Shown here one piece after another: positions 34,851 to 47,180 of a stretch of 64,000 bases of DNA (position 1 is the first letter of the stretch; the number at the start of each line of letters is the position of its first letter). The notes under the pieces were generated by a model. That model was not told the origin of the DNA, ran no database searches, and saw only the letters and a program-made list of their open reading frames with translations. The stretch is from Sebastes aleutianus (taxonomy: Eukaryota; Chordata; Actinopteri; Perciformes; Sebastidae): assembly GCA_916700875.1 (NCBI GenBank), contig CAKAKS010000062.1, positions 1,249,009 through 1,313,008 of the forward strand. Direction: 5' to 3'. The position numbers and the translations under genes are program-made.

Positions 34851-37800
34851 AACCAGCTGAGGAAGAGGCACGCACGGCACATTCCAGTCCCACAAAGGGG
34901 GCTCCGCTGCCTGGCTGCACAGCAAAACCCAACTGGGCCCTTCCAACCTCTCTGGGTCTGGAGCTCCTGGCTTATTCCTGGTTTATTTATCAGCAGCATT
35001 GGTTTGACCTGGTGCCACCGAGCACAGGTTACTCTTCAAATCAAACCACACAGACATGAATTCACACGAGAAAGGGTTTTAAAACACATCATGTGCTCTA
35101 AAAGCACTGAGAAACCAGATCACTTGAGGCTACTTAGTTTTTTTTTGTGATAGAGATTTAATAAAACAATGTGTTCCTGCTTGAGGAGGTATAACGCATG
35201 TTGAAACGTGCATATCTTCTTGGATGCAGATGACAGCGTTGCTGGGTGGTGGCGGAGGAACACAGCTGACAATACATTTCACCCAAACTTAACGCAGCAT
35301 CCCGCACGATACCGCTGATGTCACGCCGGTGCATCACCTATGAAATGGAGGTGCCGTGCGTCACGACACACGATACCTACTTTTGCCCACATGCGTGCAC
35401 ACGCGACCACGCCCCGAGCAGTGTGCCGCCGTCTTAAAGGAATGTGCTGCTGGATGAAGGAACCCTCCCTGCGCCTCACTACTAACGCGTGCGTGCACGT
35501 GAGAGCGACCGGCCATGCCCGGGCAGGCCGACTCAGCACCGCAACAGCCATGACTGAGTGTTTTCTCACTGTGCCAGCCAACAGACTGCTGCTGCTGCTC
35601 ACGCTGCTGCCAGTGCACGCTGAGTAAACGGTGATACTACTGACTGGACCGAGATGTCCTTTCTGTTGTCTTTGCCTCTTCTCTTTTAAAGACAACAATT
35701 TAAACTCGTAAAAAAAAAAAAAATACAACCAGGCAATTTCCGCAATTTCATCCACCAAGATCCAAATTAAGGAGCCTGCCAAAGTGGCTGGTGGAGGGGT
35801 GAAACTTACAAACCACAGCCAGCTTTTAGCAGCATTTGGCTGGTGGCAGGTGTTAATTTTCTACCCTGGTAAAAACCAGCTCTGTAATCGGTAAACACGA
35901 CGCGCCTGGCCTGCAACAAAGAAATGCATTTAACAAATTCATTCTCTTTGATCCCTGCATTCCTATTTCGGTTTGACGGTAGCTGATTCATTTTTCATGA
36001 GCACGTCAGAGGCATTTGATCATACTAGAAGTGAGATATCATATCATTAGAACAGTATAGAAGCAGCCAGTGCCACTATATAGCACGTTATCTTTGATCT
36101 AGATGGTCTGATGATGTGGTTGACACACATCACAGAGAATTACAAGCGCGTCGTTGATTCATCAATAGGCTCAAAGCACCGGGGATGTTACACCATAACC
36201 CCTCTTGAAAAGATCCCCCTTTCTGCTTTTGGATTGAGAATTTCAACACGCCGTGAAATGAAAAGGATCTTCAGGTTCATGTGTTAACTTGCCGCTTAAC
36301 AAAGCTGTAGGGCTTTGCTCCTCTTTTCAAAGAGACGAGTGTGAAGCGCCAAAGTCAGCCCTTTCACACGCCGCTGGAGGAAGAAAGTGAGCTGAAACAA
36401 CACGATTTGTGTTTTCAAACCAGAGACGAGCCGCGCGCTTGAGCAGAACGCCGGTGTCTGCCGCCACGTTTGAAGGTAAAGCGGCGTTAGCAGCACCAAA
36501 GGAGATCCTGATTGTCTGACACCTACACCACCATTAATACTCAGTTCTACTGGTTTGGCTTTTGTGTAGTTGATGAGCCATGCTGCTTTGTCTCCACCCT
36601 CCTCTCAACCAGGTGCATGACGTCTGGGTTCAGATCGATTTACGAGAGAGCACACGCACTCTATTAACATTCCTTAAATATGTCACATTTGTCGGTTGTT
36701 GTTTGTAAACACGGACAAAAGGGAGAGAGAGAGCAGCGATGGTGGAGAGAGCTATAGAGTGAATAAAGAGAGGGAACGGCGTTAGTGAGAACCAAGCAGT
36801 GAATCAGAGAAATAAAACATTATTTTCTGATTGTTTCACGGCAGTTACGTTCTTAAACACAAACAAACACACCCACATCTCCGCACAGCTTATTTTTGTA
36901 TCAGTCTATACATTGTATTTTTTAGAAAATCCCTGCATATTATACCTTCAAAGCTTTTAGCTGCTGTCAGATTATATCGTTGTTATACAGCGTTTTTATA
37001 ATACATCACAATACATTATCTTCAAGCACAATGATGCACTTTTTCAGCTTGTTTCTAATATATTTTTGATGATTTGATTAATAGAACTAAGTACATTTAC
37101 TCAGGACAAGTACTGTACTGTACTGTACTACAACTGAAACTTCTTCCATGTGCCAAGCGTGTAGGAGAACTACGGTGGTTGATGCGTGAAAACGTGAATG
37201 GAACCTATCTAGAGCCAGTGTTTGGGTTGTCCGTTCTGGGCTACCGTAGAAACATAGCAGCAAGCTCCGTGAAGAGGACCCGCTCCCTATGTAGATAGAA
37301 ACGGTTCATTCTAAGGTAACAAAAACTTGATTCTTAGTTTCAGGTGATTATACAATAAAAAAAAACATACTTCTTAATATTATATTCCATTTCTGCCAAT
37401 ATCCCACTAATTGCTACACACTGGCCCTTTAAGTACAATTTTAAGGCACTTCTATTTTATTTGTGTAGTTGTTCTATTTTACGCTACTTTACACTTACAT
37501 AATTACATGTCAAATATTATTACTATATTTGTCTGACTGAAATGTTTCAGGTATTGATTTTACATAAAAAAAACACGATAAGCTTATAAAATACAATACG
37601 TTGTTATGGATAATGAAGCTTCTTGCAGTGTATCTCCTTGTTATGTTTCAGATGAATAGTGACCCTCCTTCCAAACTTCAATGATGGTTTTATTTAAATG
37701 GCTGTTCAACTCCCAATGAGGTCAAATTATCCAATAATTCACAAAATAGCAAAGATTAGAGAATTTTTTATGTCAGAAATTGTATTTTTTTTTTTTTTCT

Positions 37801-39733
37801 TTCCTTGAACTCACAGATGTATCTAGTGGTGACCCTTTCCATTTATCGAACAGCTACAACATTAAAATGCTGCTGACTGATTGGCTGATGCATCAGTGTA
37901 AACAATCTAATAATGTCCCATATAATAATATATCAGTCAAAGGGGCCTTTTATTTCTGCAGAATGAGTACTTTTACTTTCATATAATAAAGTTTGCTGAA
38001 TAATAACTTCTTCATCTTAAATCATTGTGATTTTCAATGCAGGCATTTGGAAATATTCTTGATTTCTTCTGCATCATTTTGTATGTGGACATTTTTTGAT
38101 CGCTACTTGAACAATGTTTTGCTGCACATCATCAGCTTGAGCATCATTAAGCAAAAAATACATTTATCATTTTAGTTCTTTATCAAGTATATAATATCCT
38201 TCTCCATTTGATAGCATTATTAATTAATTGAATACCAGTATTTTTTGACTAATTATCTGACAAAATTAGGGTCCAAGTTATAATTAAAAAGTGTTCAGTG
38301 TGAGATTGAAAAACAAAATCCCTTTACTCATGCTAATGTCCCTATACTCAAACATACAGCAACCTCCCATCACCGCAGAGCTGAAATGAAAAGGGTCATC
38401 AAGGTCTGTGGTCACAATGCGTTTGCAGGCATCACACTCTCAGTGGTCATTATGACCACGGGTGGCCAGCCAGCGATGTGGGGAGCGCCAAGGCTCTATA
38501 TACAGTGCTTATGGACCCAGGGCCAGCAATAACAGGCCCACACTAAATAATCGCCCCTTTCACTCCCTACTACCATGACATCACCACAACCACAGGCGGC
38601 GTGAGGGGGGAAGAACAGCAGTGTAGTGGCTCTGAGAGACAGAGGGACGGAGAAAGCCACTGGCTGCCTCTCTGCTGCTGTCTTCACGACTCGATTTGTC
38701 TATGTACAAATTGCAAAATTGCTGAGAACACAATCTGAATCATCATGGAGCTGAATCAACACGGCCGTTAACCTTAGCTGGAGGCTTGCGGATGTGAAGG
38801 GAAGGGTGGAGGAGACCAACGCAGACTTGATAAAACAGACAGGTCAGAAACTTCCCCCTGATGTGCTGATTGCATACAATATAAACTCGGAGACATATGT
38901 GGAGCCACAATCACAGACCAGGCCAAGACAGAAAAACTCCCTCCTGCATAAAGGCTCCAGGAAAGTAAAGCCCACTACTAATGCAGTGTTGAACGCTTTG
39001 CAATCAGACAAATAAAGGGGCAATCTAGCACACAATCAAACTAGAGATTTAGCCTGCTCTCCTGCCAACAGCTAGGGACCTCCTCTTTCTGAACAAGGGA
39101 TGCACTATTGACTATACCCCCCCCCCCTTCTCTCTGTCTCTCTCTCCAGTCTTCCCTCTCTGCCAGTCTGAAAGGCGTGATGCCAACCTTTTCCACCATT
39201 GGGCATGCTGCCCTGCCCTTTATGCAAATGCATTGCCGCAATCCCTAACTCACAACCCCCACTGTCTCACCCTCCACGTCTGTGCACACCCCCCTTACGG
39301 CCTCCTGTCTATATATCCTCTTTTTTATCTTTATACGTTTCCATTTAAATTAGCCAAGTAACTGAGCTTAAGCCATAGCCATAAGTTATTAATTAAAGCC
39401 TGATGATCTGAGGTCCTGCCCGTATGGCTCTTGAATGAAGGGAAAAGCTAGGCGCGCAGCCCCGTGGGCCTGTACTTTGTTTGGTGCCCTCCGTGGGCAG
39501 AGAGCGCTAACCAGGGGCGAATATTTGACAGAGGTGTGGTTGTATGTGTCTGTACGAGCCCTGATAAAGGACATCTCCTGGCAGAAATAATAGCATAAAG
39601 ACAAAGAACAGGAGGGAGGGCAGGGAAGAGGGAAAAGGAAAGTGAGAATAAAAGAATAGCGGGAAAATTTGCCGTTATTAGTCACTGCAAAAGCATTTCA
39701 TTTACATTCTTCAAAGCATGTTTAGAAACATAT
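34851..39733. other. intron 1, no gene seen
   Basis: A CG-containing block at 35260-35640 is followed by sequence with AGCAGCATTTGGCTGGTGGC at about 35828, which also occurs at about 27293, so it is repeat-derived. The fish repeat at 37120-37435 lies here. The rest is AT-rich with a C run at 39119-39128. Confidence 0.5.
37120..37435 (+). mobile_element. interspersed fish repeat, type unknown
   Basis: Sequence with CCAGTGTTTGGGTTGTCC, AAGAGGACCCGCTCCCTATG, TTCAGGTGATTATACA and CTACACACTGGCCCTTTAAG is of a kind I recognise as widely repeated in teleost genomes. The ends were not defined. Confidence 0.45.
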
Positions 39734-41034
39734 TAAAGGGGACATATCACGCTCATTTTCAGGTCCATACTTGTATTTTGGGTTTTCTACTAGAACATGT
39801 TTGCATGTTTTAATGTTCAAAAAACACATTATTTTCCTCATACTGTCTGTCTGAATATACCTGTATTCACCCTCTGTCTGAAACGCTCCGTTTTAGCGCC
39901 TGTCTCTTTAAGACCTCCTCCTGAAGAAGCCCAGTCTGCTCTGATTGGCTTCGAGAAAAATATGGTGCACCTTTGCAAAGGGAGTTCTCCAGCTGTGGGT
40001 GGAGATACCCTGACGGCCGGAGGGGGTGGGGGGTTATACTGTATTTTGATGAGCCTGCATGTGACATTGTAAGGGTGGTCAAATCCAAATGGCTGGTTGA
40101 ATCGGATAGAGAGTATAAAATATGGACCTTGTCTCCGTGACGTCGCCCATAGATTTCTGAAGCGTCATTGTGAAAATCAAAGTGGGCGGCTCTGGCCTTC
40201 GCCATCTCGGCAATGACAACACAGGCTAACCAAAGAGTATAGAAGCAAAGAGACAAAACTCCCGTGTAGTTTTGACAACAGCCGCAGCCGCCATTTTGGA
40301 CTGAAAACGCTTATTATATTTATAATATTTTATTGTTCAACACAGGCCATTTCAGTAGAATATGACAATAGAATAGAAATAATTTAGTTTTACTTTTGCA
40401 CGGCACTTTTTAGGTGGACGTTTTACAGGCGTTCGGTAGTCGCTTTAGCTCTGCTGCTGGGTGCTGTTGTTGCAATGGAACAAACAATTGACTTTCACTT
40501 CTAGGCAACATAAGTTCTGTGGCCTAACTTCCGGCTAATCCAAAAGTGGATTGTCGGTAGAGCTGAGGCAGGACCAGGTGACGCAGCAGAGCAGACAGCT
40601 AGCAGCTAGCAACCTGGTATGCCGGCCACGCCCTCGATTATGCCTAACTTCAAACTCTAATATGATTTAAACGGGTGAGTTGTATACAAATTCACCCCAC
40701 GTGCAGTTGTATAAAGCTATAGAGACCAACACTGTTTTTTGTTCCAGACTGTAAACCTGTTTTATTCCTGCTGTAAAGGCATGTTAACATGGGGTTCTAT
40801 GGAGATTGACTCGCTTTTGGAGCCAGCCTCAAGTGGCCATTTGAGGAACTGCAGTTTTTGGCACTTCTGCATTGGCTTCATTTCTCAGCACCGGAGGTTG
40901 ACGCTTGGTTGAACTTTAAAAAATTGACTGGATTGTCTTATTTCACAGTTTGTGGGTTGGTAGGCACTCCAGATATCACATGTACAGTATGTGCACAAGC
41001 CCTGACAGAGTTTTTCATGATATGTCCCATTTAA
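39734..41034 (+). mobile_element. AAGGGGACATATCA element with both ends, carrying a nested repeat
   Basis: The left end TTAAAGGGGACATATCA and the right end TGATATGTCCCATTTAA are inverted and flanked by TTAA, which may be a target duplication. Fragments of the same family lie at 4909, 32352 and 33730. Sequence from about 40078 to 40925 is absent in the related copy at 33730-33914, so it is an insertion. Confidence 0.75.
40078..40925. mobile_element. nested repeat with CCATTTTGGA motif
   Basis: This stretch contains TCCGTGACGTCGCCCATAG, CAAAGTGGGCGGCTCTGGCC and GCCATTTTGGACTGAAAACG, sequence I recognise as repeated across fish genomes. It lies inside the element at 39734-41034. Exact ends are not clear. 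Confidence 0.5.
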
Positions 41035-42181
41035 GCAGGATCCCTTTAACTACGACACACGTCACATAATAGCAAAACAAATGTCAAGATTTGATTTGTG
41101 CAGAAAAAAAATGTACAAAGTGGGTTCAAAATCAAATCAAAAAACACCCGTAATCCGTTATTAGGGCCGGTGAAAGTGCTGAACTAAAACATAATGAGTG
41201 GGTAATAAACTTACTGCTAGCTTAAATGGGAACGAAGGGGTTAATAATGAGACTGAAGAGAAAGTCAATCATGGCTGCCACCGACAGGCGGGTTTCACGA
41301 GCTGGCAGCGGGGCTGAATAAACAGGAGAGGCTAATAAATTAGTATTAAACAGAGAAAGACTGGAAGGAGCTCAATAAAGACAGAGTTGGGAGAATTGAA
41401 TTTGGGACGGAAGAGTTAAATGTAAAAAGAAGTGTGGAGGCTAATGAACGGGAGTATAAAAGGAGAGCGCAAGGAGGACAGTGATAGGGTTAACAGAGTG
41501 GGCCGGGGGGGCTGAAGGAAGAGCCCTGCTAATGCTGTTAAAGCAGAGCTTCCGCTTCTGCCGTGGGGCGAGCGTCGAGCCGCACAAACAGGGCGCAGGG
41601 TCCACACAAGCTGGACGCGTTCAAGCCCACACACACACACCACAGGAAAGGAGCTCGGCCTAAGACAAACACTGCACGACCAGACACACATACACACACA
41701 CACACACATATACACAAACACCACTGTCTCCTTATATGCCCCTAGTATACCAGGACATGTGGTCTGTTACACTTATTCTTCCGAGTGTGGAACAAAACTG
41801 GCCACAAAGTCATCTAGAAGCATTTGAAAATGTCATATAAAAAATGAAAAGTATAGTAATCTGAGACGTGAACAGGTCTCCCCTTCGCTGAGGACATCTC
41901 GATCTCCGTGGCAACAAATGGAATTTTCTTTTTCCAGATAAACAAACAAAGACGTCTAAACCCATAACAGTCTAGACCAACAACGCCGCACCGCAACAAT
42001 CTCCAAATATAAACTACAAGCTTTATTTCCCAAGCCTCCACACAATGGCTGCTCTAATCTTCCAGAGAGGGCATAGACAAATAAACAGAACCAAACAGGT
42101 TGGTAGACGGAGAATTAAGACTTTAACACCCTTTCCTCTTTTCGGTGAATGCCACTACACACTCACACATAACACACACAC

Positions 42182-42257
<76 letters not shown>

Positions 42258-42619
42258 CACATCCCTTTCCCCTCTTCCTATGCAGACTTCCTTGTCTGAA
42301 GTTACAGTAATAAAGTGTTCAAAACCCCGACGCGGTGCCAGTAAGTGACGGAGGGCAGCAATGAAAGACGAGAGGTTATGGAGGGCGAGGGAGGCCAAAC
42401 AAAGGATATAGGTGCAAAGCTAAAAAGCTAAAAAACATCATCCACACAGACGTCTAGTTTTTTAGTTTACAAATGCTTCTGATCACACTGATGAACGCGT
42501 CATATATAGAAATAAGACTGTGTGTTTCAAACATATCGATTTTTACATATAATTAGTTAATAAGATGAAGTGCAAAGCACGCAAGCAAGTTGTATTTCGG
42601 TTGTCTTGTTAGTTTTAAC
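41035..42619. other. intron 1, purine-rich then CA-rich stretch
   Basis: 41200-41480 is purine-rich with TAATAAATTAGTATTAAAC and may be regulatory. CA tracts lie at 41684-41709 and 42186-42255. No gene seen. Confidence 0.5.
42186..42255 (+). repeat. (AC)35 microsatellite
   Basis: A pure AC tract, preceded by imperfect ACACATAACACAC copies. Confidence 0.97.
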
Positions 42620-42821
42620 TCATAAATAAACAGTTGGGTTAAAAAATGACCCATTGTGGGTCAATATAGCACCAACTGTTGTTTTGACCCGCTGTTAGTG
42701 TTATACATTCTAATCTGATTTTAATTTGGGTAAATAACTCAACAGTAATATAAAAATATCACTAACACTGGGTTCAAATCAACCCAATTTATTAATATAA
42801 ATGAATTTGACTTAGCACTAG

Positions 42822-43216
42822 GCTGTGTGTTGGCAAGAATCTGTCAATACGATACATATCATGATACAGGAGTTACAACAATGTATATTGCAATTTTTAA
42901 AAACTAAGTTGAGAAAAACTTTATAATATAAAGAACACACCACCAAATGCATAAAATCTGAGTAAAACAAGTGTACTTTTTTTTATGCAATCATAACGGT
43001 GGGATCTGCATTGACATTTCTCAGAGTCTCTGTAACATCCTTCATCATAGCACTACTGTGAGAGGCCACATATCTTTGCAAATGAAATAAAGTATTGACT
43101 GAGTTCATCTTTGCATGTAAACTATTAATTCAAAATCGATAGTGTTTTTGAGAATCAATACAGTATCAAAAAACATAACATTGTGATACTCGATATTTTC
43201 TAACATCCCTACTTAG
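42822..43216. mobile_element. hAT-like element with GTGTTGGCAAGAATC end
   Basis: It starts GTGTGTTGGCAAGAATCTGT and CAATACGATAC, and ends GATACTCGATATTTTC then TAACATCCCTA. The two ends are imperfect inverted copies, both with the CGATA block. No coding frame was found. Confidence 0.55.
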
Positions 43217-43306
43217 TACTCATCGGTAAAATAACACCTATTAACATAAGGCTACGCTTGGGTTCTTTATAGTCACTAACTGTTATACTCTACCAGCGCT
43301 CTTTTT

Positions 43307-43490
43307 TTTTGTTGAGCTCTTATGCCTTTATTGATAGTGACAGTGACAGTGATAGTTGTGAAAGGGGGAGGGAGAGGGGATGACATGCAGCAAAGGGCCA
43401 CAGGTCGGATTGGAACCCTGGGCCTCTGCGGTGAGGACTCAGCCCCGGTACAAGGGGAGCCCGCTCTACCAGGCGAGCTACAACAGCGCC
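43307..43490 (-). mobile_element. tRNA-derived SINE with 17-bp target duplication
   Basis: On the minus strand the head reads GTAGCTCGCCTGGTAGAGCG (tRNA A box) and 50-60 bases later GGTTCCAATCC (B box), as in RNA polymerase III promoters. The tail is CAATAAAGGCATAAGAGCTC then A's. Direct repeats CTACCAGCGCTCTTTTT (43290-43306) and CTACCATCGCTCTTTTT (43491-43507) flank it, with one mismatch in 17. This indicates LINE-driven insertion. It is a SINE rather than a functional tRNA gene because the tRNA-like part runs into unrelated sequence with a poly-A tail. Confidence 0.88.
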
Positions 43491-43619
43491 CTACCATCGC
43501 TCTTTTTAAACTTACATGTCAACATTTGTTACTGATACCTGAAAATATGTTTATCCTTTATAATTTTGGATGTCATATACACAATACTTCTTACAACTAA
43601 CGATACATTTGTGACAATT

Positions 43620-44465
43620 TGAAGGTAAAACTTGAACTTGTGGAGTAACGGAAAACATGGAACGGTTAGGATACAAAAACAGGGCAATTCCTTTACAGTT
43701 ACAGAAAAAAGACGTAATCATATTACAGATATATTTAGTAAAATGGGGATTATTAGCGAGGTTACAATTTTAAAATGTGTTTTTAAATAAAAAAACAATA
43801 TACCAACATGCACATGTGCACACATTACAACACTTCACGACACAAAATCTCACACGATGGCTCTAACGTTAATTACATTTTGCCATTATTTTGTATTTAA
43901 AGCAGAAAGGGGGAACAACATCACAGTTCAGTGTAAATTATCACAAAGCAGGATGATTTGAACTTTCCAGTTTATCAGGATTATATCTATTTTGCCGAGA
44001 GGCGTAAAAAGACAGTTGACAGGAAATGAGCAAACTGCTTCGAATATCTGGTCCAGCAAACATAATACAGAACAAACAGAATGCAGAAATTAGCATGTAG
44101 GTTCATTTAATTTAATTTATATGGGTACTGCCGCTGATCCAAAGTCAAATCCGGTTACACTAATGTGCCAAATGATTTCAGTCCTTGGATGATGACAGCA
44201 TTTTCACAGCTGGAAGGCACAACTTGCACTTACTGCGATGTTTGTTCCTCTTTTCTGCTTTACGTACAAAATAATGGCGAAATTTCAGTATTTTTATTTT
44301 ATTTTGTCTTTATTTGGATATTTGGTATTGAACGTAACGGAAAGTAATCAAGTTACATTACTTTAATATTATGATACTTGGATTAAGTTACTCACTACAT
44401 TGTTTTAGTAAAAAGTAATTTTTTTTGGAATACAATTTTTAAGGTAACCTTCCCAGCCCTGTGTC
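43620..44465. mobile_element. hAT-like repeat with AAGTAATTTTTTTTGG end
   Basis: TAACGGAAAACATGG near the left and GTAACGGAAAGTAATCAAG, then CCTTCCCAGCCCTG near the right, resemble the ends of a common fish repeat. Boundaries are approximate. Confidence 0.35.
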
Positions 44466-44550
44466 GAATGCTGAGTCAAAATAAATATTTTAGTTTGGGT
44501 AAATAACCCAAGAGTAATATTAAAAAAACAACGCTAACACGGTGTAAAAA

Positions 44551-44784
44551 TATATGGAAGAATATTAGGGCCAGGCATAAGAAGCAAAATGTTATTTTGC
44601 ATTTCAAGAATAAAGTTGAAATGTTGAGAATAGTCAAAATTTCAGCATAGTGCTAATGCTAGTTTGATTTATTCGCAAAAGTTGGACGTTTATCCTCAAC
44701 ATTTCGTCTTTATTCTCGAAATGGTACCATATTTTAACTTTATTCTCAACACTGACATGCCTGGCCCTAATAATCTTCCGTAGA
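44551..44784. mobile_element. 234-bp MITE with 26-bp terminal inverted repeats
   Basis: The left end ATGGAAGAATATTAGGGCC then AGGCAT and the right end ATGCCTGGCCCTAATAATC then TTCCGTA are inverted over about 26 bp with few mismatches. Internal motifs TTCAAGAATAAAGTTGAAAT and TTTATTCTCAACA are also inverted. Confidence 0.8.
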
Positions 44785-45982
44785 ACTACCCATTGGTACT
44801 GGGTAAAGTCATCCCAGTATTGCGTCGGTACTACAGCTTTTTCTTTAGTGGACACATGCATCAGGAGACTGTTTCTAAAACTGAACTCATGGTAGAACGT
44901 CACCATTACATTACTTAGCCTTTAGATGCAATTACGTCCTCGGCATCAATAAATTAACGGCAATAATAAAATGCTAAGAAGAGAAATATCAGGATGTATT
45001 AGAGCGTAATTAGCTTCTATCAGGTCAAACCCAATCGCAGAGGAAAATAGAAAGTGTGTATGTGTGTCTCATTCATGTGTGGTGGAAGGAGGGAGGGAAA
45101 TGAATGAGGCCTTTTCTTACAGCAGGGCCCAGATCAGAGCTCCTAACTATGGGATTTGGTGCTGTTGCCTTTCTCCCCCGGGAGGGAGTAATTAGGTTAG
45201 GGAGGACAACTGCCGCATTGTTTTAACAGAGGAGGGATTGTGCAGGCCAAAGTCCCACCAGCAACATGCTTCCCTCACAACAAAAATGCCAAACGGATTC
45301 TGCGGCGCTCTGACACACATCCACACACACAGACAGACGGGTTTCCTCCGTTCACTTTTTCACAGACTGAGAAAAAGTTGTCTTTCTAATGCAGCGAAGG
45401 CTTTGGTACTGTGTATCCTATGAAAAGTCAAATATAGTCCAACAGTGTCAGATGTCCTCTTGTGTTGTTGCAGTTGTGGGATTCTGGCTCTTTGCGGGAC
45501 TCTTTAGTGCAACTGCGTCTACACTCCCTCCTGTATCCAGAGGCTTGGCAACGCACACCGCTCCTAACTAGTATAATATGGTTATGATGCATTTTGCATT
45601 CCTTCCAATCCCCTAGGAAACACAATACGCCTATATCGTCTGTTTTAATCACGGTCTGCTTCCAAGGAAAGTAAAAGGAGAATACAAACAGCCTCGGCTA
45701 TAAAGAGGCTTTCTCAAATATACTTCGAGTTCGTTTAAACACATCCTCCGCTGATTGATAGAGAGTAAATCAAACAAATCATGCTGCAAGAAAAAATAAA
45801 AGGGCATGGAGTGCTCCCCAGTCTACTGTATTTACAATACACCGACTATGGCCTCTTTCATTCCCGCCTGGTTCCTTTCCTGCTCCCCTCTTTTCCTCTG
45901 TTCGCTGTATTTCTTTCTATAATCTTTCTGTCCAGCCCAGTCACACAGCAGTTCATCAAATACTCACTAAATTGTATGTATT

Positions 45983-46562
45983 GATTTGTGTACATAGACA
46001 CAAATTTTGAATTTTTTTCCGTGATGGTCAGCACAAAATCCATTTGTATGTAATCCACGTAATTGTGAACCGGGAAGAATATAGAGCAGCATACGGAGGA
46101 GGCCGGGGTGGATGGGTGGGTCAAAAAATGCAGGACTTTTGCCCAGGAGGCCAGTGTTCATGTCCCGTGTGAAAACACAAGTCAAAGTTGTTTTATTTCT
46201 CATGGAACTTTCATACTTAAGTTCCAGCACTTCTGACAGAGTTATTTTAACCCAAACCGCGATCTTTTCCTAAACCTAACGAAGTCGATTTGACTTAAGT
46301 TACGCAACTTCGAGTGTTATTTGAACTCAAACGCAAGTAGTTTTGTTGCCTAAGCCTAACCAAGCCGATCTTTTCCTAAGCCTAACCAAGTCAATCTTTT
46401 CCTAAACCTAACTGAGTAGTTTTATTTTAAAAAGACTGGAGCGGAAATTGACACGTGTGTCACATGTTGCCGGACATTTGTAGGAAAACACACTAAAACT
46501 AGGTCATTGAAAGTCGTGCTGAGCGTCACGAAAAAGGGAAATTTGTGTCTGTGAATACAAAT
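45983..46562. mobile_element. MITE with about 47-bp imperfect TIRs and CCTAAACC repeats
   Basis: TAGACACAAATTTTGAATT then TTTTTCCGTGATGGTCAGCAC (45996-46034) is inverse to GTGCTGAGCGTCACGAAAAA then GGGAAATTTGTGTCTGTG (46516-46553). Inside, 46259-46430 holds about four units near GATCTTTTCCTAAACCTAAC. Confidence 0.75.
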
Positions 46563-47113
46563 GCCATGAGACTGTGTTGTTTAGTCCTTCTGAAGTGAAA
46601 AATATTCTGCGGTTGTTTCACTCCTCTACACCATTGTCGAGGCCTTCAGCTCCTCCAAGTATTAAAAAAAAAAAAAACGGCACCATAATATGCACCTCTG
46701 CATACCCGCCCACACCATCCCTATCCATCATAACTCTCTACAGCCTGGCTGCAATATACAGTCAATTTGTGGGCCCCATATGAGTCCTAACTCTAGCTGG
46801 GAAATACTTTTATTCAGGTGTGCAGACGGAGAGGAAAAACAAGGCAGAGGGATAAAAAAAAAATAACAAAATGAATAGTGTGTGAATTGGTATGCGACTC
46901 TATAACAGACAGGCCCATAAGGCCTACAAGAGTCTTTCCCTCCACCGCAACTTGCCACAGGTGGCGGAGATGATTGCGCTCTATTCCAGATGATGACCAT
47001 AATGAGACCAGTTTGAGTTTCACGGGGCTTTTTCTCAAGACGTCGGTGCGCGCTGAAGAGACTGACAGCCGCTCGACACGTCAGAGAGCCGACTGCTTTA
47101 GGGTCCGCTTGCT

Positions 47114-47180
<67 letters not shown>

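Larger units (their letters stand above)
42620..44550. mobile_element. composite of nested repeats around a TTGGGTAAATAAC element
   Basis: GGGTTAAAAAATGACCCATT (42636) and TTTGGGTAAATAACTCAACAG (42726) relate to TTTGGGTAAATAACCCAAGAG at 44495. The two halves are separated by at least two further units, 42822-43216 and about 43620-44465, and by the SINE at 43307-43490. Confidence 0.45.

Noticed and set aside
35321..35782. 153-codon minus-strand frame as a gene
   Set aside because: It lies in repeat-like DNA, shares sequence with another intronic repeat near 27293, and shows no protein family I can recognise.
43400..43490. Functional tRNA gene
   Set aside because: A and B boxes are present, but the sequence continues into a SINE body with an A-rich tail and target duplications, and no clean cloverleaf with its own terminator was seen.
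46259..46430. Internal telomeric repeat
   Set aside because: CCTAAACCTAACC is not the vertebrate (TTAGGG)n; it is part of a MITE with its own TIRs.
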